A DNA stretch of 64,000 bases from Metridium senile (GCA_949775045.1 OX459096.1:42652379-42716378), one strand, 5' to 3'. Positions 9,389 to 24,600 are shown, counted from the stretch's first letter. The notes: generated from the letters alone by a model not told the origin. Program-made: numbers and translations.

Positions 9389-9482
9389 TCTACTTATTAC
9401 TGTCATGTTTCTCTATCTCATTCCCACAATCGGTCATCTCGTTCTTGTTCTCTTACTTCAATTTGTAATGCTTAAATTATAG

Positions 9483-9643
9483 ATCTACTCTTACTTTTGA
9501 CAACTGGGCGAAGAATGAACCAGATAAAGGCTCCCAAGCAGATGTCAAGGACTGCGTTCTGCTAGTGGTTAACGTTGATAATGGTACATGGGCTACTCAG
9601 AACTGTTCTTACCAACGTACCTATGTGTGTAAGATGAACAGAG
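9483..9643 (+). CDS. receptor exon: C-terminal half of CTLD-1
   Basis: Follows acceptor TTATAG and ends AGA-G before GTTAGT. The residues are a CTLD second half: FDNWAKNEPDKG, then DCVLL, WATQNC and YVCKM, with the conserved Cys of the domain end. The calcium motif reads EPD and the usual WND is WAT, so sugar binding is doubtful. It begins with the last base of a split codon (phase 2). Its missing first half must lie on the far side of the tRNA array and retrotransposon, outside the window. Confidence 0.85.
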
Positions 9644-12600
9644 GTTAGTACAACGTTATCACAAAATGCTTTCATTCGCTGATTAATAAATGATTAATAA
9701 ATCGAGGTTCATTCAAATCGTAATTTCTGACTACGGCTGTGCCATGCGCAGACATGTTGGATAACCCTCTACCTTTCAAGATGGCGCAGGGAACTGTGAA
9801 GGGGAATATTGTGTCTGCGCTTGTGTCGCCAGTGTGAACCATAGGTTTCGATGCCTTCAAAGGGCAATTAACACTGAAAGAAATAAATTTTGAAAGAAAT
9901 ATTGGAATGATATATTCTGTACTTTGTGTACTTTGTGTACTGTAGTCTGTATTCTTTCATAGCAATAATAACTCACATGCTGATGTCATATCTTTTAAGG
10001 GCATGGTCAGTGTAATTCACCCCTTGGTATGCAGACACTGCAAATTTCTGACTCCCAGGTAACTGCGAGCAGTATGATAAATGGTCTCTCACTACCTTCC
10101 CAAGCCAGACTTAACCTCAAACCTTCTAAAACGTCTGTTGGTGCTTGGTGTGCTAAACAAAACGTTAAGGTATGTTCAAAAACTCGACAAAGAAAGATAT
10201 TTAGCTTTTATATACTGATATTTATATATAGCTTTATACAACTTTTATACATTGGTACAACTTTGATACAACTTTCCACCAGTGGGCAACGAAATTGTAC
10301 CGAAATACAAACACAAAGCATTCGCAAGAACATTTATGTCACTAAAAAGGGGTTGTTCAAGGCAGTCATTGGGAAATTGTATGTGTCAGTATAACTTTAA
10401 AAAAGCGCTGTCCTTTGTCATCTTTTGTTTGCTTGTTTTTAGTTTTATCCTATTCTGTTTTGTAAGTGTGTTTGTTTGATTGTTTTTATTTCTATCCAGT
10501 TCTGTTTTGTCAGTCTGTTTGTTTGATTGTTTTTAGTTCTATCCTGTTCTGATTAGTTTTGTCAGTCTGTTTGTTTGTTTGATTAATTTTAGTTATTTTC
10601 TGTTCTGTTTCTGTTTTGTCAGTCTATTTGTTTGATTGATTCAGTTTAGTTCTGTTGTGTTTCTGTTTTGTCAGTCTGTTTGATTGTTTTTAGTTCTATC
10701 CTGTTTTGTTTTGTCAGTCTGCTTGTTTGATTGTTGGCACGTTTGTACGTTTGATTTTTTGTTTGTTCAATTGTGTGTTCGTACGGAAGCGCTGAGGGGA
10801 CTTCAGACTTCAGACTTCAGACTTTTAAAAGACTTAACAGAGACGGGAAGAGGGGGTTCCAATCACAAATCACGGGCCGTTTTTCATAAATTCACGGATC
10901 ACAGAGTTAAGTAAAGCCTTTTCACAAATCTGACAAATATACAAACAACAAGAATGTATGACTTCAGACTTCAGACTTCAGACTTCAGACTTTCGATTTT
11001 GGGCCTGAGAGATCGCGGGCGCAGCATTCAAGATGGCGGAGGCGAATTAACGTACATGTTTGCAGAATTCTTTTTTTCTCACAGTTCGTTTCGTGCGTGA
11101 TATTATTTGCATTAGACTTATGGGTTTCTATTATTTTATTCTTTCTATTATTTGTAGATTATCCATATATTATCGTTGTCAAACAAAACAAGGCTGCTAA
11201 AATTATATTAGATAAACCATTGTACTCGTCAGCTACAGAAGCACTTACTGCTTTAAAGTGGATTCCTCTAGTTAAAAGACGTTTTAAAAGAAGGTGTATT
11301 TTTATTTATAAGTGCCTTCATGGATTAGTAAATAGCCATCTAACATTAGAAACTCAAAAAGAACAACATAATTATAATACTAGAAATAGCGATCACTTAA
11401 GGCTTCCTAAAGTCACTAGAAATTGGGGAAAGCAAAAAACAAGTTATCAATAAGTCAAAGATTTTAATTCGTTAAGTAAAGACATTAGAAATTTAGAAAA
11501 TATTAGTATTTTTAAGAAAAACATTTTCTCTCATAATCAATAAATTTTTAATTTTTAATTATACAATATTCTTAGATTTTATTCGTATTTTATTCTTTAT
11601 ATATATAGCTTATAATATTTTTAATTGTGATTAGTACCTTTATATTTTAGATTATTTATTTTATTTCATTCATATTGTTATTTATTTATTCTTTTATTTT
11701 GAGGTCCTTTTTGAAAATAATGTAAATGAAAAAGTTTTCCTCAATGAAGATTATTATTATTATAAACTGTGTTTTGCCAATATAAAGAAGACCTCCAAAT
11801 AAGCGAAGCGATACGAGGCTACTTTTCTCAAGGATATCAAAATGCCGAAATGACTTGCAATTTTGAAAGAGACTCTATTTACAAAAACAATCATATAAGC
11901 TTGTACATTTGCATTGAACTCCCAACAGTACAAAGATAATAAAAATATAATACAACAACAATAACAGAGTAATACTGAATAATGAGAAATAAAATAAAGA
12001 TAAAAGACGAGAGAACTAGATTAGAGGCACTATCTCTATATAGGCCACTAGAAGTGTTTATAATATAATGTAGTTTTAAGGTAGCATCACTATCAAGATA
12101 GCTTTTTCCTCGACAGTACTCGAACAAAAAATCCAAATTTTAGTTATTTCTGACAAAAAGGAAGGCCAAAATAAGATCAAACTATACCCTCGAGTTTATC
12201 CATCTACTCCTACTACACAAATCTGTGTATTCAAAAATAAATAAATGTCAAGTTACAAGAAGAACTTTACATGTACGTAAAAATATATACCCCATTCGTC
12301 TCCGCCATCTTGTATGTTGCGCCCGCGATCTCTCAAGATCCAAGTCTGAAGTCTGAAGTCTGAAGTCTGAAGTCTGAAGTCTGAAGTCTGAAGTCTGAAG
12401 TCCCCTCAGCGCTTCCGTATGTTCGTTCATATGTGTTGATTGCTGATTTTTTGTTTGTTCATATTTTTATTTGTTCATTCGTTCGTACGTTTGTTTGTTT
12501 AGTTTGTTGATATATGTATATGTTTGCTTGTTTTTTTGTTCATTTGATTGTTCGTTCAAGTTTTTTTTTGTTTACTTGTTTGTTCCTTCTTTTGTTTTGT

Positions 12601-15600
12601 TTGTTCTTTTGTTTGTTTGTTCTTTTGTTTGTTTGTTCTTTTGTTTGTTTGTTCTTTTGTTTGTTTGTTCTTTTGTTTGTTTGTTCTTTTGTTTGTTTGT
12701 TCTTTTGTGTGTTTGTTTGTATTGTTTGTTTGTTCTTTTGTTTGTTTTTTCTTTTGTTTGTTTGTTCTTTTGTTTGTTTGTTCTTTTGTTTGTTTGTTCT
12801 TTTGTTTGTTTGTTCTTTTGTTTGTTTGTTCTTTTGTTTGTTTGTTCTTTTGTTTGTTTGTTCTTTTGTTTGTTTGTTTGTATTGTTTGTTGTTTTCTTT
12901 TGTTTGTTTGTTGTTTTCTTTTGTTTGTTTGTTTCTTCTTTTGTTGGTTTGTTTCTTGTTTTGTTTGTTCCTTCTTTTGTTTGTTTGTTCCTTCTTTTGT
13001 TGGTTTGTTGTTTTGTTTGTTTGTTTGTTTGTTGTTTTCTTTGTTTGTTCTTTGTTTGTTTGCATTTATATCGGATATTTCATGTTGAATAATTATGCAA
13101 ATCAATGTGCATAGTAGTAAGAATACACTTGCAGAAAACCACCGTAACATCATATGCTTGCGGCTCATAGACCCGACAACAACAACAAACATTACAAATT
13201 TGTAGAATCTACTGGTGTGCCATTTAGTACTTTGCAATATGTACAATATAAAATACCGTGCTATACACCGTATCGAAATATGGCGGCCAATTTGTATAAC
13301 AATTCTTCTTGACTGCCCAGCCTCGCATATATGTGAAAACTCTATTGTTTTCCAACGTGAACACGAGGCTAGACAGTCAAGAACAATAAGAGTATACCAT
13401 ATTTTGATTCGGTCTATATGCAACAATATCAAGGAACCCCCTTTTTAATAGCTATATAACTTGCTAATTCTAGGGTGAATACCTCCAAATCGACTTTGGT
13501 GCAGTTAGAAAGGTTACACATCTAGCTGTCCAGGGAAAACCCAAATCAAAAGACTTTGTTAAAAACTTCTACATCAGATATGGTAATAATGGACAAAACT
13601 TCATCAACTATGGAGAAAACGCAACGCAATCATATGCGGTAAGTGTTTTTCTCTATAGTATAGAGTTAGAGCGAAAACACTAGAACCATGAAACAAAATC
13701 AAATTGTTAGTGTGTAATAGTTCTTATTTAGCGACTATTAGTTACTATAAAAGACAAGTAAAGTTGTAATGAGGTATTGTTTCCTTTTGTATTAGATGTT
13801 TCTGGTTGAGTGATACTGACACTAAATAAAAACTATTAGTTAGTAACTATTTTGTTTTTATTTCATGGTTCTATTGTTTTCGCTCTAGTTACTGCTTGCT
13901 GCAAATCATTACTTTACAGTCAAAATTAAACATTGTAAACTTTCAGTTAGGCACTTGCTAGCCATGGATCATGCAATGGTTTTTCTATGAGCCCGCGATA
14001 CAGACCAAGAGTGTCCATAAAATGCCCTATTGTCATGGCCGATACGTCTTATTATTGACTTAAAATAGCAACAAAGTTATAATCATTTAATAATTGTTTT
14101 GACATATTCAATATTTATACTGTATATTCTTTGCTCCTGTCAGGTGTTGTCTGGTAGCACCAACGCTGATAAAACTGCTAATATAATCCTAGCAGATGCT
14201 ATCAACTGCAGGTTTATCAGATTCTATCCCCTTCAATGGAGCAACAATATTTGTATGAGAACAGAAATCTACGGCTGTGATGGCCAAGGTCAGCTATGTG
14301 ATTATATATATTAAATAATGACGATAATTAACGAGCTTATTTGTTATTATTACCAGTATGTAGTCAATGTATCGATTATGATTTTTTAGGAAGTTAAGGC
14401 AACAACTCGTCACATCGCGACGTATCACGACGCGCATTTTAAATTGATTGACTCATTGACCGACTGGCTTACTGACTGGCGGACAGCTGACTGATCGACT
14501 GACTGACATACAGGCTAGCTGACTGACTGATGGATCCACTGATCACTGACTGACATACAGGCTAGCTGATGGACTGGCGGACAGCTGACTGACCAACTGA
14601 CTGACTTACTGACTGACGGACAGCTGACGGATCGACTGGCGGACAGCTGACTGATCGACTGACATACAGCCGACTGGCTGAATGAATGATGCACCCACTG
14701 ACTGACTGACATACAGGCTAGCTGACTGACTGATGGAACCACTGATCACTGACTGACATAAAGGCTAGCTGACTGACCGACTTACTGACTTAAAGTGCAC
14801 CTGACGCCTTTCATAATATTTTGCAAATCTGTTTGGCATAAGGTGTATAATAAGTGTACTTACTTATTTTTCTTCATGTCGACATCTCGTTTCTGAGATA
14901 TAAGCATTTGAAATCTGAAAATGCAAATGAAGTGACGTCTACCCAGGCCTCGTTAAATATACAAAAGTTCTCTGGAAATAATTATTGCACTTTTTTAAAG
15001 CTCAATATCTTTATTACTAATATTTACACTACCATTAACATTTTTACTTCTTTACAAAAACAAGCTTGCTGTCAGCTTTGAAACAAAACTTTGACAAATT
15101 CCTGGGATGACGTCACCTCATTTGCATTTTCAGATTTCAAATGTTTATATCTCAGAAAGGAGAGGTCGACATCAAAAACTATTAAGTACACTTATTATAC
15201 ACTTCATGTAAAACAGATTTGCCAAATTTCATGAAGGGCTTCAGGTGCACTTTAATGACTGACAGAGGGACCCACTGACTGACTGACTGGCATATAGGCT
15301 AGCTGACTGGCTGACTGATGGGCCCACTGATCACTGACTGACATACAGGCTAGCTGACTGACTGATGGGCCCACTGATCACTGACTGACATACAGGCTAG
15401 CTGACTGACCGACTAACTAACTTACTGACTGACGGAGAGACCCACTGACCCACTGACTGACTGACTGACTGATGCATGGATTAGAGTAATAAAAATGTCT
15501 ACTTTTAAAAAGATTCAAATTGTTACGACGTTACGATGTTTAGTGACTTCTACCAAGTGTCGCGCTGGATGGGAGGAAGGACCAGACAACACATGCTATC

Positions 15601-18600
15601 AGTATAATACCAATCGTTACAAGCTATGGGCAGGTTAGTTCAAGTCAAAATCTTTAATATTCGTATTCCTCCAGTTTTGCTTGCTTTTGCTTGCTTTTGC
15701 TTGCTTTTGCTTGCTTTTGCTTGCTTTTGCTTGCTTTTGCTTGCTTTTGCTTGCTTTTGCTTGCTTTTTCTTGCTTTTGCTTGCTTTTGCTTGCAATTTG
15801 CTTGCTTTTGCTTGCTTTTGCTTGCTTTTGCTTGCTTTTGCTTGCTTTTTCTGCTGATCTAGAAGCCTGAGCGTCTTGCTTATATTTTGTTACATAGTAA
15901 TCGTTTAGTGTTATAATCCTGTTAAAGTAGTCTTTCGTAGTTTTAATCCCCGGGGGGGGGGGGGGGGGGGAGACTCCCTTAAAAAATGAATAGGGGTGCT
16001 CGACGGACGGTTTTGAGAATGACCCTAAAAGGTACGCATAAATTAACTCAGATACTGATTTTAGACCCTAAAAGCTACGACCACATTTAAAATTTTTCAA
16101 TATGTGTAATCTTAAGTTCGGAAACTGACCCTAAAAGGTACGGTGCCAGTTCGAGACCCTATAAGGTCTCAGTTATCGACCATAAAAGGTCCATCGAGCA
16201 CCCCTATCCATTTTCTAAGGCCCCGGGGTTTTGATTACCAAACGTAGTTTAATTCTTGTGGCTGTTTTTGATATCAGATGCCCGCGCGTCGTGCACAAGC
16301 CAAGGTGGGGACCTGTTGAGTATTGTGACCAACAAGGAAAGGATCTTCATTGACAACAGAATGAAAGCTTTGGCTAGCTCAGTAAACTCTTTCTGGATAG
16401 GACTCAACGACAGAGAAACAAACCGATTGTTTCAGTGGAGTGATCAAAGTCCACTTGTATTGACCAGATGGGATTCTGGGTACCCGAAGGATGTATCTAG
16501 TAAGTAGTGAAGACACATAATAAAAACAAATGATTAGCATTCCACAAAAAGCATTTTCGCACGACCACTAACGACGGCCATATTGGAATCCTGGACAATT
16601 TAATATTTTTTTTAGAAATTGTCTTCATTGTTGTCATTGTTTCTCAGTTCTATCCAACATGGTCGGTCGTGCAATGGATGTTCTATTTCAGTTTAATTTG
16701 TACTGAACACTACCAAAATAATTTAACTTCCCCAAAAAAACTCCCAGTCAGGCCATCTCCCTAAAAGCGATGTATGTCTAACTTTGGTTTAATGTATCCC
16801 TGCTGTTTAAATGATAATTACTATTTCGGCAGCCACACACACCATACTATAAATTACTTTTTTTAATGTAATTTATTTACTGATGTAAATATATATTTGT
16901 ACCTTTTTTTTTCATAATACCTGTCAAATATAAATTGTGTGTGAATAAATAAAAGTCTAAAGTCTTAACAGATAATTATCCCAAAATGTAAGGAAAAATA
17001 GGATAACATTAAATCACAACGCTTTATTTGACAAATAAACAAAACAGATATTTCGAAGGTGTAATGATCTTATGTAACTCTAATCGACCTGATTTTCTAA
17101 TATATTTTTATTTCAGATGCAAAAGCTTGCATTGAGTTGGTTCCAAGTCGACTGGCTTGGAGGGATATTGATTGTGGACAGTACAGACCTTACATATGTA
17201 AAAGAAATCTAGGTAATGTATTTGAAACTGGATCTTTCGTCCCCAGACGTTTCGTCCCCTTACTGACTACAGCAACCATGAAATGCAATCTAAGAAAGTA
17301 CTAACAAATAGCATTGAGATTATATTGTACAAATAGACGTCGATAATTACAAATGACATAACAGTCGAGAATACTCACCACAATACTAATGAGGATCTCA
17401 ACATTCATGAGTATTTTTGACCAATGTTAAAGCACAAAATGGTAGAAAAACTATCATGTGGAAGGTTTCAATTTAAAACAAATATTGTTTTCAACTGTTT
17501 TAAGTGTAGATATACCACACCAAAACTCGGATACTATTATATGCAACTATCAATTTGACAAAAGCATATCATCATTTTAAACATTCTTGTTCGTTCTTTT
17601 TACAGCTTCAGTACACACTAAAAAGTATTCAATGACAGCAAGTAAGTTTGAATTAATTTTTACTTATTGAAAGTACATATAGTTTAGATTTGAGTACTTT
17701 ATCAGTACTTTTTGCAGTACTGACTTTTTCAGATGCGTGTTTAAAGGCTTGCTATATCAACGACTTCGGATCTATTGTCGTCTTTACAACCTATTCCGGT
17801 CCTTAAACACACATTGCAACTGAATACACATTGAAATAACAAGATGATTCTTCAGTTGTAACTGCATTTGTTTATAATCAACGAATCAATAAAGTTTTAA
17901 ACAAATGTTACGTTCATTGATTTCTAATGATTCTTATTAGACTGGATCAGTACAACAGATGCTTACTGGCCGCTGAATGGACTAGTCAACGGCAACGTAC
18001 TAGGTACGTTTCCAGCACAAGTACATGGTAGCGTCACCAAAGCCATGTTTCCAAACAAAAAGTCCGCTTTGAGGCTAAGTACTTCTAATTCATATACACA
18101 AGTTGGAGAATACCCAAATCAATGTATTGGCGATGCTGATGCTTGTTCTGCTGGTATAAGTGTCTCCATAAATGTGAATCTGAACGCTTCTTCTTCAATA
18201 TGGAAGCCAAGGACTTTTCTTGTCGATTCGATTGGCGATAGTACCTTGTCAAAATCACGCGGATTTGCTATATATATTGAACAAGGCCAAGTCAAAGTGA
18301 CGGTGTTTACGACTAAGATGAGTTGGCATGCGTCGACTCCTTTGAGTATTGGGGAGTGGCATCACGTAGCGCTAACTTGGTTAATGGGTTTGGGGCTACG
18401 ATTGTATGTTGATGGAAAACAAAAGTAAGTCAATTATTGTTAATTATAAAGAATTGAAATGCATTCGGTTTAATAACGTCTGGCCTTGGCGGGACTAGTG
18501 ATAATTTTCTCATGCATCTGTACTGTTTATAATTTAAAGACAATCTGTGGCATCTTAATTAATCTGAATGGGAATACGTGTTTTTCGGGATCAGGCTACT

Positions 18601-21600
18601 AATTTCGCGCATTTATCATGTGAACGTAATTTTTCTGTGTGATACAGACAATTTTGTATTATCAGATGGTCCTTCCCCTCTCCACTAGTATTAGACTTAG
18701 TATAGTATAGGACTTTTTGTTAAACATTTTTAAAAAGCAGCCGCTATGAGGGTAAAAGCCTCGGACGACCTGCTTACTCTGAAACTGCGTTGTTATTTCC
18801 AAAGCCTAATAGAAAGCAAAAGTATCAGATAAAATATCATTCGCAGCTTTTTCCCGGCTTTATTGTTTTTTTTTGGGAAAAAATTCTGAACATGCTTGAA
18901 GAATATAATTAATCAACAGGAAAAATCCCCACATTAACTTGAAAAGTCATCCATTATTCTAGGGCTTCAGATGCGTTAGGGTCAACATTGACACCATCTC
19001 ATACTTTAAACAACTACATATTAACGGTGGGAAGCAAGTCAAGTCAGTCTCAAGGAGGGATGTACTATATACGATCATTGGGTGTCTGGAAAAGAATGCT
19101 TGATCCATCAGAAGTTATAGATATATATCTCGCAGGTAAACCAAAAACACGTATTTCACAAGTTCATTATAAATATGGCAAAGCTGCAAAATATGCAACG
19201 CCTGGTAGCGTTTGTTTAACGTGTTTATGACGTGTAATAAAATGTTTAACAACACGTCTTTTAACAGTTTACTCCATTTTGTTCGTATTAACAAAGCAAA
19301 TGATCGATTTTTTGCCCCATGGACGATCAGACCCCAGACGTTTCGTGCCCTTTGCGGCCCATTGGTCACCTTTGTTCTATTCATTCTAATCCTACTAGTA
19401 GTGATGTATCACCAGTGGTCCCCTTTGTCCCCTTTGTTCTATTCCTACTAGTAGTGATGTATCACCAGTGGTCCCCTTTGTTCTATTCATTCTATTCCTA
19501 CTAGTAGTGATGTATCACCAGTGGTCCCCTTTGTCCCCTTTGTTCTATTCCTACTAGTAGTGATGTATCACCAGTGGTCCCCTTTGTTCTATTCATTCTA
19601 TTCCTACTAGTAGTGATGTATCACCAGTGGTCCCCTTTGTCCCCTTTGTTCTATTCCTACTAGTAGTGATGTATCACCAGTGGTCCCCTTTGTTCTATTC
19701 ATTCTATTCCTACTAGTAGTGATGTATCACCAGTGGTCCCCTTTGTTCTATTCATTCTATTCCTACTAGTAGTGATGTATCACCAGTGGTCCCCTTTGTC
19801 CCCTTTGTTCTATTCATTCTATTCCTACTAGTAGTGATGTATCACCAGTGGTCCCCTTTGTTCTATTCATTCTATTCCTACTAGTAGTGTGTATCACCAG
19901 TGGTCCCCTTTGTTCTATTCATTCTATTCCAACTAGTAGTGATGTATCACCAGTGGTCCCCTTTGTTCTATTCATTCTATTCCTACTAGTAGTGATGTAA
20001 CACCATTGGTCACCTTTGTTCTATTCATTCTAATCCTACTAGTAGTGATGTAACACCATTGGTCCCCTTTGTTCTATTCATTCTATTCCTACTAGTAGTG
20101 ATGTATCACCAGTGGTCCCCTTTGTTCTATTCATTCTATTCCTACTAGTAGTGATGTATCACCAGTGGTCCCCTTTGTTCTATTCATTCTATTCCTACTA
20201 GTAGTGATGTATCACCAGTGGTCCCCTTTGTTCTATTCATTCTATTCCTACTAGTAGTGATGTATCACCAGTGGTCCCCTTTGTTCTATTCATTCTATTC
20301 CTACTAGTAGTGATGTATCACCAGTGGTCCCCTTTGTTCTATTCATTCTATTCCAACTAGTAGTGATGTATCACCAGTGGTCCCCTTTGTCCCCTTTGTT
20401 CTATTCATTCTATTCCTACTAGTAGTGATGTATCACCAGTGGTCCCCTTTGTTCTATTCATTCTATTCCAACTAGTAGTGATGTATCACCAGTGGTCCCC
20501 TTTGTCCCCTTTGTTCTATTCATTCTATTCCTACTAGTAGTGATGTATCACCAGTGGTCCCCTTTGTTCTATTCATTCTATTCCTACTAGTAGTGATGTA
20601 TCACCATTGGTCCCCTTTGTTCTATTCATTCTATTCCAACTAGTAGTGATGTATCACCAGTGGTCCCCTTTGTCCCCTTTGTTCTATTCATTCTATTTCA
20701 ACTAGTAGTGATGTATCACCAGTGGTCCCCTTTGTTCTATTCATTCTATTCCTACTAGTAGTGATGTAACACCATTGGTCACCTTTGTTCTATTCATTCT
20801 AATCCTACTAGTAGTGATGTAACACCAGTGGTCCCCTTTGTTCTATTCATTCTATTCCTACTAGTAGTGATGTAACACCATTGGTCCCCTTTGTTCTATT
20901 CATTCTATTCCTACTAGTAGTGATGTATCACCAGTGGTCCCCTTTGTTCTATTCATTATATTCCTACTAGTAGTGATGTATCACCAGTGGTGCAATTTGC
21001 AACAACAACAACGACTTGCTGACAAAAATGATTGGCTGACTAACTCACTGACACACTGTGGCCTTACCAATCTTACCAATTGTTTGATGAAACTTTTGTT
21101 TTTAGAACTGGGAGAATGCAGCTTAGGATGGAAAGAGTTTGGCCAATATTGCTACCAGTTTAATACTGACAAAAAGAACTGGCTCCGAGCGAGAACAAAT
21201 TGTCAAAATCAAGGAGGCGATTTGGTCAGCATAACATCTCCAGTTGAGCAAGCACATATAACATTGGAAGTATTTTTTTCTTTGAAATTGTATGCCTGGA
21301 TTGGTATGTAGTATCTCAACAACACAATGACAAGCATGAGAATAGATCATTTTACGGTTCGTGTCGATAAACCTCAGCCTTTATAGCTTGTAATGTATTC
21401 TTTAGAATTTGACTACAGCTCACGGAATTTTAAGGAATGTACACATTTATATCGAACAATTGCAAAGCACTTAAAAATTCAAACGGTATTGAGGTTGAGG
21501 TTGATCGACTAGAGCGGTAAAATGGTCTATTACAATGAAAATGGCATAGGGATAACGATTATGACGATAGAGATAATCTAATTATGATATTTATAATTTA

Positions 21601-24600
21601 AATAATTGAGAGTCATCAACCATTTTTTGGAGTAATTTTTTTTGGAGTAAATATAATAATAAAAAAAAGTTGATGACTCTCAATTATTCAAACAATGATT
21701 CCAACCTACTAACCTACACTAGAATATATTTATAATTGTTGATATTTATTGTCAGGTTTTCACGACAGATCTCTGGAAAGTGTGTGGGAGTGGAGCGATG
21801 GTTCACCGGCCAGGTTCACTAACTGGAATATGTACCAGCCAGATAACTATTACTGGCATGGTGAGGACTGTGGTCACGTCTATCATCAGCCATCTATCAT
21901 GGGTCGCTGGAATGATATTCTATGCACTACTAACATGGCTTCAATATGCAAACGTAAAAAAGGTATACCCATACAGGCAGTCGAAATTTACGTCAAATGA
22001 AGTACGCTGAGAAGCTTCGATTTCCTTTTATTTGCGATATAAATGTTAATCATAACTATTACAATTTCCTCGAATCTGATTGGTTGACAGACTGCTCTAT
22101 TTTCCACTAATCAATCTTGTTTTTGTAATCGGACAGTGTAATCGGATAGTTGGCTGTAAAATCGGACAGTTGTTATCGGACAGTTTTATGAGCCAATGAT
22201 TTTACTGCTTCCAGATTAATCAACCAATCACTGAATTGATACAAATCACTATAGCAACGAAAATTATTCTCCAAAAATTAGTTTTTTTCAAAAATGGAGG
22301 ATATTTTCATTTTTATTAGAAACCCCACACATTTTTCTCTGAACTGTAATAGTAATGATTAATTGGTAATCAAACTTTGTGTCGTCCAATTCTGTCTGTA
22401 ATCATACTCGTGATAAACAATACGCGGTCGTCCGATTTTGTAATCACTCGTATGATTACAGATTTTAATACCATCATTAATCTCGACCATCGGTAACATT
22501 ACTACCAGGTGATTTCGCGCGGCTAGTATAAGCCAATCAGAAGCATTTTTGTCGCATCGTCACCAGTTCCAAATTGACGTTGTTTGAAAAAGTTATAAAT
22601 TTTCAATAAAAAATTATATGTATCTTGGACAACAAAAGCTCTCTGCTACTCTATCAGTAATGAAAAAGAATAAAAACAAAACGTAAACGTCTAAAAGTAA
22701 CTAAATCGATGCTGTCTCGAGACGCCATACTGTTCGTTTTGACAAACAATCCATTGCGAGCTTCGAAGCGAGATCACCTGGTAGAGATATCAAACTGTTA
22801 AAAAAAATCCAAATAATTGATCTTGACACGAATGGAACCGAGTGATATCAAAATGATAGTAATCACAAGCACTGAGATATGCGTATAGTCCACTGTACAA
22901 ACTTTATCCAATCACTGTTTACTCGTCTAAATGAAAGAAAAACCTTTGAGTTTGTTTGAATCCAAGAGAACGAATGAATTATATATTGTTTGTTTTTCCA
23001 GTTATACCTACAGTCGGAAGTACTCCTTCATTAGGTAAGAAACAAATACACGTTATTATTATTGTTCAGACGTTCATATTATAGTCAGAAAATTTATTCA
23101 GTCGGTCGGTCAGTCGGACTGTAAGTCACTTCTACAGTTAGTTGAAGCTTGTGCCCTAATGTGAATTGAATTTACAATTTCTTAAATATTTACCCTTTTT
23201 CTATGAGTTCCTCCATCGTTTACTGGAAACCTATAATTGTATTATTTGCTTGCTTTGTTCTATTGTTTAATTTGAAGGTTTTTTTTTTTTGCTTTTTTGT
23301 ATTGAATAACGTAGAATAGCTGTGTCCCGTACACGAGGAGATGCTATTCTATGTTTGAGTCATTAGAGCTGGTGGTTTTCATTAACCCGTGAAAAAAGTG
23401 TATTAGTTAAAGTGTAATAGTCAAATAACAACAAAAACACAATGGAATTAGAGTGCATTAAAGAGTGATACACTAAAGAGTGTTTTAAAGTTGCTGCTAG
23501 GAAGGTTCATATTGTTACAATTAGATTGGTTTTGATACTTGCATTTAAATTACAACGATAAGTTCTCAGACGTTTCGATCAAGTCTATGATCATCTTCAG
23601 TACAATCTTATTGTAACAATACTAAAGAAGAGTGTGTTTCACGGGTTAACGAAAACCACTCTATTATCGTAATCGTGTGCCATAAGTGATCTTTTTCGTC
23701 CTTTCAAGCAACACGTCAACAGATTATTTGTGAAAGATCATTGGATAGTCTTAACTGCCCATCGTCTACGGTAATCTCCGTACAGAATGCAAAATATGGC
23801 CGTTCTGACAAAGTAACTTGTGGCCGTTACAGCCAAAACAACTGCTTGGTTAATGTTACGGCAAAAATTAGGAACCAGTGCGATGGATCTTCCTATTGCC
23901 CCATCACACCCACAAACGCAATGTTTGGTAAAGATCCTTGTATGTATGTCAGAAAATACTTAGATGTGTCGTACAAGTGTGTCAAAGGTATGTAATGAAT
24001 ATAACCATGACTACCAACGATATCATCATCGTCATAACTACCACAGACTATTATAATGTAAAAACGGCTCAAAATATTGAGTAAATCATTGCATTCAGGA
24101 TCATGGACACAATATAGTGAGTAAACCCAACTCATCACAAAGAGTAAACGTAGATGTAGATGTACCATTGAGTAAAATGCACCCAACGAAGGGTTGGAAC
24201 AACGTATTTAGAAAAAATGTCCGTTTTTGCAGTGTACTATCAGCAGCATCAACATCAGCATCAATGTCCTCATCATTAACGACATCACCACAACAACTAA
24301 AGATATTATCGTTACTGTCTGACAATCACCACCTTTATCATAACCTTTATCACCATCGCCACCATTAACATCATCAACAGCAGCATCACCAATACAATAA
24401 TCATATCATGAGCACTACTGGCACCACCATCAAATTAACAGTAATCATCATATCATCATCATCATCAACAACAGCAGCACTACCAATACAATTATCATGT
24501 CATCGTTATCATTGTTATCATAACACTACTGACACCACCATCACCATAGTGACCGTCATCATCATCATCATCATCAATCATTTTATAGTATAACTTAATT

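Larger units (their letters stand above)
5018..9400 (-). repeat. tandem array of 29 tRNA-Asp(GTC) units, period about 151 bp
   Basis: Each unit is a 72-nt tRNA-Asp gene plus a 77-79 bp spacer. In minus-strand order the spacer gives a 5' flank ending TTATAAGTAGA or TTATAAGAAGA, and a 3' trailer with a T6-T7 run about 10 nt beyond the gene, a good RNA polymerase III terminator. Start-to-start spacing is 151 bp except at units 9 and 20 (149) and units 10, 21 and 27 (150). Variants recur 11 units apart: units 9-13 match units 20-24, an offset of 1658 bp. The array therefore grew by block duplication as well as unit by unit. It lies antisense to, and apparently inside an intron of, the receptor gene. 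Confidence 0.97.

Noticed and set aside
5018..9400. CRISPR-like array
   Set aside because: The repeat is a complete tRNA gene and spacers are near identical, not unique.
12471..13114. Long open frames with Phe/Val/Cys/Leu or Asn/Lys/Gln repeats
   Set aside because: They come from a 16-bp stop-free minisatellite, exist in several frames at once and lie in an intron between two exons of one F5/8C domain.
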